DNA of 5,079 nucleotides, from positions 1 to 5,079 of the forward strand of contig JAISEZ010000305.1 of the NCBI GenBank assembly GCA_031263835.1, read 5' to 3'. The notes under the pieces are model-generated. The model had not been told where the DNA came from and did not search any database. It was given only the letters and a program-made list of their open reading frames with translations. This DNA is from Tannerella sp. (GTDB taxonomy: Bacteria > Bacteroidota > Bacteroidia > Bacteroidales > Tannerellaceae). Both the position numbers and the translations under genes were made by a program. Numbering within the stretch: the first letter of the stretch is position 1; each line of letters starts with the position of its first letter. Below are positions 1-5,079 of this stretch, one piece after another.

Positions 1-1
1 C

Positions 2-33
2 AGAGATAGAAAATATCTCTCCGGAGTTTTTTT
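2..33 (+). terminator. Possible intrinsic terminator of an upstream gene
   Basis: A 7-bp perfect stem, AGAGATA (2-8) and TATCTCT (14-20), closes a 5-base loop. CCGGAG and then a run of seven T (27-33) follow. The T-run is six bases from the stem, and CTCCGGAG (19-26) is itself palindromic, so the real hairpin may be longer and begin left of the window. It would end an upstream plus-strand gene that is not visible here. The AT-rich stem is weak, so this is a tentative call. Confidence 0.35.
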
Positions 34-277
34 CGTCCATACACATAATGACGGATCACTCCAGTATATTAATCAATTAATTTACAGACAGAAGGAACAT
101 TTGACGGAAATTGTAATCCATCGGGTCAATCCGTTTTTTGACCTTTCAGGCCCCCGCGCAAGCCATTATCGAGCCTTCCATCTTTTTTACTGCTGATTCG
201 CATTAAGAACAGATTTATGCCTGGGGGATTGTCGGAGAGAATTAAGGAAAATCCCCGATAATTCCGTGGATTTGATT

Positions 278-287
278 GTGACGTCAC
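278..287. promoter_or_regulatory. Perfect 10-bp palindrome, candidate operator
   Basis: GTGACGTCAC is a perfect inverted repeat without a spacer. Symmetry of this kind suits a dimeric DNA-binding protein. It lies 43 bases upstream of the 21-bp repeat array and about 290 bases before the first gene. No regulator gene is in the window to pair with it. One 10-bp palindrome can occur by chance, so confidence is low. Confidence 0.2.
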
Positions 288-330
288 CGCCATACGCAGA
301 CCAGCGACAGTCAACTTATGGAGGCATAAC

Positions 331-393
331 TTAAGGATAATATTTCTATCTTTAAGGATGACACTTCTATCCTTAAGGATAACACTTCCATTC
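331..393. repeat. Three tandem 21-bp repeats with palindromic junctions
   Basis: Three contiguous units (331-351, 352-372, 373-393) share the pattern TTAAGGATRAYAYTTC followed by YATYY. They differ at only a few positions and have no length variation. The junction between units 2 and 3 is a perfect 14-bp palindrome, TATCCTTAAGGATA (368-381). The preceding junction is nearly palindromic (348-359). A 21-bp period is two helical turns, so the symmetric cores fall on the same DNA face, as in cooperative operator arrays. The period is also seven codons: the plus frame reads heptads like KDNTSIL. The minus strand holds a 26-codon frame (391 down to 311) that starts MEVLSLR and continues in the same heptad. 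I regard coding as unlikely. Function is unknown. Confidence 0.85.
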
Positions 394-427
394 CTTCTTC
401 CATCTTCTGCCGTTCCCGCCGGAAGTC

Positions 428-485
428 TTCGACTTTGTGAATCCTTGAATTATCTTTGTAGAGATAGCAATAATTTCTTCATTTG
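428..485 (+). promoter_or_regulatory. Weak candidate Bacteroidota-type promoters for the export operon
   Basis: TATCTTTG (451-458) is an exact match to the Bacteroidota -7 consensus TAnnTTTG. Its expected -33 partner falls on TTCG (428-431), only a partial TTG match. A second pair is TTTG (455-458), a 19-base spacer, and TTCATTTG (478-485), which has a better -33 element but one mismatch in the -7. A small hairpin, AAGTC-TTC-GACTT (423-435), overlaps the upstream -33 position and could be an operator half-site pair. Either promoter would leave a 5' leader of roughly 85-115 bases before the start at 576. I cannot choose between the two pairs from sequence alone. Confidence 0.3.
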
Positions 486-575
486 TTCGTTATTTAGGAG
501 GCATTTTGATAGAGCCTTTGCGGGCTTGTACCATAATTACCTTATTTTATAGACTGAAACAGATATAAGAATTGT

Positions 576-1394
576 ATGAAAAGTAAAGCAGGATTAGTGC
601 TGTGCGTTATTTTACTGTCAACTTCGTGCAGGGTACCCAGGGATGTGACTTATTTTCAGGGAATCGACAACCTTTCACGACAACAGTGGGAAGCCATGAA
701 GCAAACCTATAACACGGCGATTTGCGCTGACGACATGCTGACAATCAACGTCTCGTCGTGGGACCCGACCGTAGTGGCGCCGTTTAATCCCTCGGCCTAC
801 GGGTATATCCCGCAGGGCGAAAGGGATATGAATCAGAGTGTGCAGAATCTGTATTCCTATCTGGTCGACCGGGAGGGAAACGTCAATTTCCCGATACTGG
901 GACAGGTACATCTGGCGGGGCTGACGGTGCATGAAGCCAACCGGAAATTGCAGGGTCTGATTGTGGAATATGCGCCGGACGCCCTGGTCAACGTACAGAT
1001 ACTGAATTTCAAGGTCGGTATTTTCGGCGAGGTAACGCGAACCAACATGTACACCATCCCGAACAGCCGTATTTCGGTTCTGGACCTGATTGCGATGGCC
1101 GGCGACCTGACGATTAACGCCAACCGCAAAAACATCCTGCTGATTCGCGACATCGAGGGCGAAAAGGTACATGTGCGCCTCGACATCACCGACCCGAACA
1201 TCATGGCCTCGCCCTATTTCTACCTGAAACAAAACGACATGGTGTACGTGGAACCGAACAAGGCCAAGATTAGAAATGCCAACTTCAGTTCGGCGCAGCA
1301 GTACACCCTGACCATCGTCTCGACCATCATGACCGGAGTCAACGTCGTTTCGACCATTATTCTGGCAATCACCAGCCAGACGAAGAAGAATTAA
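576..1394 (+). CDS. Wza-type polysaccharide export outer-membrane lipoprotein
   Basis: This 272-residue protein is the likely outer-membrane exit of a Wzx/Wzy-type capsule or exopolysaccharide system. Residues 1-18 form a lipoprotein signal: a positive start (MKSK), a hydrophobic stretch and LLSTSC, with Cys18 as the lipidation site. The -3 position is Ser rather than the usual Leu, which is tolerable in this phylum. The text after it, DVTYFQGID (23-31), is typical of Bacteroidota members. A Poly_export domain covers about 48-145, opening with ADDMLTINV and including the YLVDREGNVNFPILGQV strand. One SLBB domain follows (about 147-205, starting FGEVTRTNMYTIPN). A hydrophobic helix spans about 244-266. 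E. coli Wza is about 379 residues, so this is a compact form with fewer periplasmic-ring domains. The start at 576 is required to keep the signal peptide. There is no clear ribosome binding site. The gene stops 10 bases before the Wzc-like gene. Confidence 0.9.
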   Translation: MKSKAGLVLCVILLSTSCRVPRDVTYFQGIDNLSRQQWEAMKQTYNTAICADDMLTINVSSWDPTVVAPFNPSAYGYIPQGERDMNQSVQNLYSYLVDREGNVNFPILGQVHLAGLTVHEANRKLQGLIVEYAPDALVNVQILNFKVGIFGEVTRTNMYTIPNSRISVLDLIAMAGDLTINANRKNILLIRDIEGEKVHVRLDITDPNIMASPYFYLKQNDMVYVEPNKAKIRNANFSSAQQYTLTIVSTIMTGVNVVSTIILAITSQTKKN

Positions 1395-1404
1395 CAGGCA
1401 ACTT

Positions 1405-1434
1405 ATGGAAAATGAAATAATGGAAAATAAAGAT
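1405..1434 (+). repeat. Imperfect 15-bp tandem duplication at a gene start
   Basis: ATGGAAAAT occurs at 1405 and again at 1420, in frame, giving a protein start MENEIMENKD. The units are identical for nine bases and then diverge. Both copies offer an ATG, so the start of the Wzc-like protein is ambiguous by five residues. No Shine-Dalgarno sequence favours either one. Confidence 0.6.
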
Positions 1435-3033
1435 ACGGAATCGCTGGGACTGAAAACCGTCATCGTGCGCTACATGCATCAGTGGAAACTCTTCCTGGCG
1501 GCATTTCTCTTTTCGTTTATTCCGGCTGTTTTATATCTGGCGTTTTATCCGCAAACGTTCGATTTCGTGGCGCGCATCCAGATACAGGAAGACAAGGACG
1601 TCAGCGTGTCGGGACTGGGACTGGGCGAAGCGGCCGGACTGATGCGGTCGTTTGGCATCGGAGGCAGCGGCGTCGGCGTAAACATTGAAGACGAAATCGC
1701 CATCCTCTCGTCCAACTGGCTGTTTTCCGACATGATTCACGAACTCGGAATAAACGTGGAATACACCCGGCCCTATTCCTTTTTTAAACTGTATCATGAC
1801 GCGCCGCTGAAACTCTCGGCGGATTCCGCTTCCATGGCCGGCCTGGACAGCGAATACCGGTTTACGGTTACGGTTTCCGGCGGGAAAGTAAAGGTAAAGG
1901 CCAAAAACAGGCTCGAAGGCTGGAAGGAACAGTTCACGTTCGCGTCTCTGCCGGCACAGATAAAGGCAAAAGGGGTGGAGTTTACGCTGGATTTTGACAA
2001 CGGCGCTTCGATAGACCATGATTTCAAGTTGCATATCAGGTGCCTGCCGCCAAACTGGGTGGCTGAAAAATTTGGCGAAGACTTCCAGATTGAAGACCTC
2101 TCGAAATCGTCCAACGTAATCGAGATGGGTTGCAGCGACCATGTGAAAGAACGCGGCAAGGCCATGCTGAACACCCTGATTGAGAAGTTCAACGCAAACG
2201 CAAAATCCTTCAAACGCTCGAGAGACGAGCCGATGACGGCGTTTGTGCAGCTGCGCATTGACTCGGTACTGGCGGAACTGAAAGACGTGGAGACGGCGCT
2301 GGAAGCATACAAGACACAGCACGAAATGACGCTGCTGGAATCGGACGTGCTGTTTTATACGGAACAGATGAAGGAGCTGCAGATTAAAATCGTGGAAATG
2401 GAGACGCAGTCGTACCTCATCCGCATGATGGACGACTACGTGAAGGACCCGGCCAACCGTTACGAAGTCGTACCCTCCCTGATGGCCGGCAGCGTGGAGG
2501 GAGACAGGAGCGGCAGCAGCAGTAGCGGCCCCGTGCTTTCCTACAATCAGGCCATCGTGGAACGCGACCGTCTGCTGAAAAGTTCCAACGAAAACAACCC
2601 GGCTTTCAAGAGCATGAGCATACAGGTAGACAAGCTGCGGAACGGCGTGTATCTGGCTATCGAGAATGCGAACAAAAGCTGCGAGATGACGCTGGCCGAC
2701 TTGCGGGCGAAGGAGAAGAAGCTGCTCGACAAGATGAAAACCGTTCCGGCGCTGGAACATGAATATGTAAGCTTCAAGCGCCGGCAGGAAATCCTGCAGG
2801 GCATCTATCTGCTGCTGCTGCAGAAAAGGGAGGAAATGGCCCTTTCGCACGGACAGGACTACGAGCATGTCCGGATTATTGACCCGGCGTATATATTAAA
2901 GAAGCCCGTCGGTCCGCGGAAACTGTACGCCGCCATCGGCATATTCGTGCTGACGTTGATTTTGCCGGTGGGATTCCTGTTTGCCAAAAGCATCTGTGCG
3001 GCGCTCAGAGAAGAATATCTGCGGACGAAGTAA
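1405..3033 (+). CDS. Wzc/Wzz-like polysaccharide chain-length and co-export protein without kinase domain
   Basis: This 542-residue inner-membrane protein belongs to the polysaccharide co-polymerase family, which sets chain length and couples synthesis to the outer-membrane Wza channel. A Wzz-type N-terminus carries TM1 at about 28-48, followed by a Gly-rich patch (68-91). The large periplasmic part contains helical, probably coiled-coil stretches (about 275-335 and 380-450) interrupted by a Ser/Gly linker near 368-375. A GNVR-like region (about 447-500), with FKRRQEILQGIYLLLLQKREE and a following KKPVGPRK, leads into TM2 (about 507-528). The chain ends 14 residues later (REEYLRTK). There is no Walker A motif and no Tyr-rich tail, so the BY-kinase domain of classical Wzc is absent. 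The next gene starts 36 bases on, leaving no room for a kinase remnant. Starts at 1405 and 1420 are both possible because ATGGAAAAT is duplicated. I chose the upstream one. Confidence 0.88.
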   Translation: MENEIMENKDTESLGLKTVIVRYMHQWKLFLAAFLFSFIPAVLYLAFYPQTFDFVARIQIQEDKDVSVSGLGLGEAAGLMRSFGIGGSGVGVNIEDEIAILSSNWLFSDMIHELGINVEYTRPYSFFKLYHDAPLKLSADSASMAGLDSEYRFTVTVSGGKVKVKAKNRLEGWKEQFTFASLPAQIKAKGVEFTLDFDNGASIDHDFKLHIRCLPPNWVAEKFGEDFQIEDLSKSSNVIEMGCSDHVKERGKAMLNTLIEKFNANAKSFKRSRDEPMTAFVQLRIDSVLAELKDVETALEAYKTQHEMTLLESDVLFYTEQMKELQIKIVEMETQSYLIRMMDDYVKDPANRYEVVPSLMAGSVEGDRSGSSSSGPVLSYNQAIVERDRLLKSSNENNPAFKSMSIQVDKLRNGVYLAIENANKSCEMTLADLRAKEKKLLDKMKTVPALEHEYVSFKRRQEILQGIYLLLLQKREEMALSHGQDYEHVRIIDPAYILKKPVGPRKLYAAIGIFVLTLILPVGFLFAKSICAALREEYLRTK

Positions 3034-3049
3034 CGCACAGCGGACGAAG
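3021..3049 (+). repeat. 10-bp direct repeat flanking the stop codon of the Wzc-like gene
   Basis: GCGGACGAAG occurs exactly at 3021-3030 and 3040-3049, with the TAA stop (3031-3033) between the copies. Recombination between the copies would delete 19 bases including the stop. Translation would then run in the new frame to a TGA at 3077-3079, overlapping the flippase start by a few codons. This may be a scar of a small duplication. Confidence 0.7.
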
Positions 3050-3069
3050 GGGTATCCAACGGAAACGGA

Positions 3070-4371
3070 ATGTGTATGAAAACCGGGCCTTCCGTATTCG
3101 GAAAATTCGCGCTGGTCGTCAAAAACGCAACCTGGCTCACCGTCTTTGAGGTGCTGAGGGTGATTATGCCGTTCATCGCCCTGCCCTATCTGTTTCATAC
3201 GGTAGGAGAAGACCGTTACGGGAATGTGGTCTTCGCACAGGCGATTGTCGCCTGTTTCGCGCTGGCGGTCAATTTCGGACTGGATATTTCCGCCGTCAGG
3301 GACGTTGCCCGGCTCCGGAACGACAAGCGCGAACTGGATGCGCTTGTTTCGGCCGTCATGATTATCAAGGCCGCCCTGTGTATCGTCTCCTTCCTTGTGC
3401 TGGCGGCGCTTGTCGAGACGGTACCCCGCCTGAGCCGGGACGCCGTTCTGTTTTACTTTGCCTTCCTGTCCTGCATTGCGGACGTGCTGTTGCCGGTCTG
3501 GTACTATCAGGGGAAGGAAAACATGAAACTGCTGACCGTCATCCGTTTCTTTTCCATCGCGTTTTATACGGCAAGCATCTTCGTGGTGGTTCGTTCGGCG
3601 GACGATTACGTGTATATCCCATTGCTTCAGTCGGGGGGAATGATTCTGTCGGCGCTGGTTTCCTGCTATTTCCTGTTCGGCAGAGACCGGATACGCTTCC
3701 ACCTTCCTTCCCTTTCCCTGATTGGCCTGAAATTCAGGGAGAGCGTACCGTTCTTTTTATCGCGGGCTTCGCTGGTCATCAACACCTATATGGCGAAGAT
3801 TATGTGCGGATTCTACCTGTCGTCGAGCGATGTGGCCGCGTTCGACGTCGCCCAGAAAATCTGTAACGGCGGGATGGTTCCCATGCAGATGTTCAACCAG
3901 GCGCTCTACCCCAGCCTGTCCAAATCGCAAAACAAGGACATGCTCCGGCGCAGCCTGGGCATTGTCACCCTGATGACCTCCGCCGTCGCTCTGCTGCTGT
4001 TTTTCCTCTCCGGGTGGCTGACGGACATCCTGTCGCAGGGGAAAACGCCCGAAGCCGGAAGTCTTATGCGGATATTGTGCCTTTACATCTTCATGGGCGG
4101 CTTCTCTCTTTTTCTGGGTTCGTCGGCGCTGGTCTCCTTCGGACATCAGCGGCCGTTCAACCTGAGTGTGCTCCTGTCTTCGGCGCTGTTGCTGGTTTGT
4201 TATGCGCTGATGGTTCTGACGCAAAACAATTCCATTTACCTGTATGCGCTGACGCTGGTGCTGGCGGAGTGCGTCGTACTCGGCTACCGTTTCTATTACT
4301 GCCGGAAATACGGACTGGTCGGATTCAGGGATACAATAATTCAAAGATTCGATGATTCAAAGATTCAATAA
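3070..4371 (+). CDS. Wzx/PST-family polysaccharide flippase
   Basis: A 433-residue polytopic membrane protein with roughly 11-12 hydrophobic segments, the usual size for the polysaccharide transporter (PST) branch of the MOP superfamily. Its expected role is to flip undecaprenyl-pyrophosphate-linked repeat units to the periplasmic face of the inner membrane, where they are polymerised. Family signatures are visible: YG at 50-51 after TM1, GLD followed by AVRDVARLRND (70-85), PVWYYQGKENM (142-152) and a FDVAQKI segment (258-264) like the central helix of this family. The start at 3070 (MCMKTG) and an in-frame ATG at 3076 (MKTG) are equally plausible. The nearest purine-rich stretch, AAGGGG at 3047-3052, is too far away to decide. 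The last dozen or so residues (about TIIQRFDDSKIQ) are encoded by an 8-bp repeat tract and look like low-complexity addition rather than conserved sequence. The substrate cannot be inferred. Confidence 0.9.
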   Translation: MCMKTGPSVFGKFALVVKNATWLTVFEVLRVIMPFIALPYLFHTVGEDRYGNVVFAQAIVACFALAVNFGLDISAVRDVARLRNDKRELDALVSAVMIIKAALCIVSFLVLAALVETVPRLSRDAVLFYFAFLSCIADVLLPVWYYQGKENMKLLTVIRFFSIAFYTASIFVVVRSADDYVYIPLLQSGGMILSALVSCYFLFGRDRIRFHLPSLSLIGLKFRESVPFFLSRASLVINTYMAKIMCGFYLSSSDVAAFDVAQKICNGGMVPMQMFNQALYPSLSKSQNKDMLRRSLGIVTLMTSAVALLLFFLSGWLTDILSQGKTPEAGSLMRILCLYIFMGGFSLFLGSSALVSFGHQRPFNLSVLLSSALLLVCYALMVLTQNNSIYLYALTLVLAECVVLGYRFYYCRKYGLVGFRDTIIQRFDDSKIQ

Positions 4372-4378
4372 TTCAATG
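4331..4378 (+). repeat. 8-bp tandem repeat (ATTCAAWR) across the flippase end and up to the cutC start
   Basis: Six consecutive 8-base units begin at 4331, 4339, 4347, 4355, 4363 and 4371: ATACAATA, ATTCAAAG, ATTCGATG, ATTCAAAG, ATTCAATA, ATTCAATG. Two are identical and the others differ from the consensus by one to three bases. The tract encodes the C-terminus of the flippase, includes its TAA stop (4369-4371) and ends one base before the upstream cutC ATG (4380). The unit length is not divisible by three, so copy-number change shifts frame. Confidence 0.85.
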
Positions 4379-4379
4379 C

Positions 4380-5079
4380 ATGACGGGACGTATGATTGAA
4401 ATCTGCGCCAATTCGGCGCAAAGCTGTGTGGAGGCGGAAGCGGGCGGCGCCCGGCGGGTGGAGCTGTGCGCAGGCATACCCGAAGGGGGTACCACGCCCG
4501 GTTACGGCGAAATACGGACGGCACAGGCGCTGACTTCGACCCTTGCCATACACGTAATCATCCGTCCGCGCGGAGGTGATTTCCTGTACACCGAGGCTGA
4601 AGTGCAGTCGATGCTCTATGACATTGAAATGGCAAAGCAACTGGGCATACAGGGCGTTGTATTCGGTTGCCTGACGGAGGCCGGCGAGCTGAACACGGGA
4701 CTGATGAAACGCCTGATGAACGCGGCCGCTCCGCTGTCGGTCACCTGTCACCGGGCGTTCGACCTCTGTCGCGACCCGTTCGGGACAATGGAGCAGTTGA
4801 TTGACCTCGGTGTCGACCGTATCCTGACCTCCGGTCAGCAGCCGGACGCCGTCCGGGGCATTCCGCTGATTGCCCGGCTGGTGAGCCGCGCCGCCGGACG
4901 CATCATCATCATGCCCGGATGCGGCATAAACGAAGGAAACATCGCCCGGATAGAGGCCGAAACGAAAGCGACCGAGTTTCATGCGTCCGCCCGCAGCGTC
5001 CGTCGCAGCCGGATGACCTTCCGCAACGAAAACGTCCCGATGGGAACGGGTACGGCGCTTTCCGAGTTTGAAACGCTAC
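4380..5079 (+). CDS. cutC: CutC family protein (3' end beyond window)
   Basis: The open frame of 233 codons continues to the window edge without a stop. E. coli CutC is about 248 residues, so only a short tail should be missing. Family motifs of this TIM-barrel protein appear in order: EIC (7-9), GGARRVELC (22-30), EGGTTP (35-40), IRPRGGDF (61-68), HRAFD (124-128), ILTSGQQ (148-154), PGCGINEGN (179-187) and EFHASAR (199-205). CutC is annotated as a copper homeostasis protein. In E. coli the copper phenotype was later traced to the MicL small RNA made from the cutC region, so the biochemical role is unsettled and I do not assert copper binding. The start at 4380 gives MTGRMIEIC. The in-frame ATG at 4392 (MIEICANS) matches the usual family N-terminus better. 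It lies 8 bases after the flippase stop with no ribosome binding site, so translation may be coupled. Confidence 0.92.
   Translation, partial: MTGRMIEICANSAQSCVEAEAGGARRVELCAGIPEGGTTPGYGEIRTAQALTSTLAIHVIIRPRGGDFLYTEAEVQSMLYDIEMAKQLGIQGVVFGCLTEAGELNTGLMKRLMNAAAPLSVTCHRAFDLCRDPFGTMEQLIDLGVDRILTSGQQPDAVRGIPLIARLVSRAAGRIIIMPGCGINEGNIARIEAETKATEFHASARSVRRSRMTFRNENVPMGTGTALSEFETL

Larger units (their letters stand above)
34..575. other. Long AT-rich intergenic leader without a convincing gene
   Basis: About 540 bases precede the export operon. The open frames here (minus strand 126-314, plus strand 358-552) have no family resemblance, no plausible start context and low-complexity or atypical composition, so I call no gene. 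Small symmetric elements are present: GGTCAA/TTGACC (124-129 and 138-143), GGGGATT/AATCCCC (224-230 and 250-256), TTATG/CATAA (316-320 and 325-329), and the palindrome, repeat array and promoter candidates listed separately. I see no tRNA, no UpxY-like gene and no long inverted repeats of the kind that flank Bacteroides invertible promoters. The length suggests a regulatory region or decayed sequence between two transcription units. Confidence 0.6.

Noticed and set aside
124..143. Hairpin GGTCAA/TTGACC with T-rich loop as a terminator
   Set aside because: The T-run lies in the loop rather than after the stem, so it does not fit an intrinsic terminator.
224..256. Inverted repeat GGGGATT/AATCCCC as a recombination site of an invertible promoter
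   Set aside because: The arms are only seven bases and the 19-base loop is too short to hold a promoter. No recombinase gene or matching distant arm is visible.
126..314. Minus-strand open frame of 62 codons in the leader
   Set aside because: It has no family resemblance and no supporting start signal, and it spans several small inverted repeats. Chance is the simpler explanation.
358..552. Plus-strand open frame of 64 codons in the leader
   Set aside because: Its start lies in the 21-bp repeat array, which is open in several frames by construction. The remainder has no recognisable motif and no ribosome binding site.
496..568. Perfect AGGAGG (496-501) followed four bases later by TTG and a 20-codon frame ending at 568, a possible leader peptide
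   Set aside because: Bacteroidota rely little on Shine-Dalgarno pairing, the start would be TTG, and the peptide has no regulatory codon run or adjacent attenuator hairpin.
1531..2868. Minus-strand open frame of 445 codons opposite the Wzc-like gene, and similar antisense frames at 675-1463, 2896-3702, 3757-4344 and 4365-4982
   Set aside because: They lie opposite genes with clear family motifs, are rich in His, Gln and Arg as expected of antisense reads of GC-rich codons, and show no domain, signal or start context.
1..5079. CRISPR array, tRNA, insertion sequence or phage elements
   Set aside because: I found no spacer-separated repeats of CRISPR size, no cloverleaf sequence, and no transposase or integrase motif in any frame.

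Overview
The window looks like part of a Bacteroidales (phylum Bacteroidota) chromosome. The evidence is the protein style (a short one-SLBB Wza-type lipoprotein, a Wzc-like chain-length protein), the weak or absent Shine-Dalgarno sequences, candidate promoter boxes that resemble the Bacteroidota TTG/TAnnTTTG pattern better than sigma70, and a moderately GC-rich coding sequence next to an AT-rich leader. I do not assign a genus.

Layout. Positions 1-575 hold no convincing gene. They contain a possible terminator from an upstream gene (2-33), a 10-bp perfect palindrome (278-287), an array of three 21-bp tandem repeats with a palindromic junction (331-393), and weak promoter candidates (about 428-485). 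Four same-strand genes follow in tight succession: a Wza-type outer-membrane polysaccharide export lipoprotein (576-1394), a Wzc/Wzz-type chain-length and co-export protein without the tyrosine-kinase domain (1405-3033), a Wzx/PST-family lipid-linked oligosaccharide flippase (3070-4371), and a CutC-family TIM-barrel protein (4380 to the window edge, 3' end missing). The gaps are 10, 36 and 8 bases, so the four are probably co-transcribed.

How the genes work together. The first three are the membrane hardware of a Wzx/Wzy-type capsule or exopolysaccharide pathway. Wzx flips the undecaprenyl-linked repeat unit across the inner membrane, the Wzc-like protein controls chain length and bridges the periplasm, and the Wza-like lipoprotein is the outer-membrane exit. 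No glycosyltransferase, Wzy polymerase, BY-kinase or UpxY/NusG-like antiterminator is visible. These would have to lie outside the window. CutC has no known role in polysaccharide export and may mark the edge of the locus or be a passenger in the operon.

The most notable structure is a run of 8-bp repeats (consensus ATTCAAWR, 4331-4378). It encodes the flippase C-terminus, contains its stop codon and ends one base before the cutC start. Because the unit is not a multiple of three, loss of one unit (for most units) would fuse the flippase in frame to CutC, and gain of one unit would extend the flippase past the cutC start. Short direct repeats also occur at the start of the Wzc-like gene and at its junction with the flippase gene.
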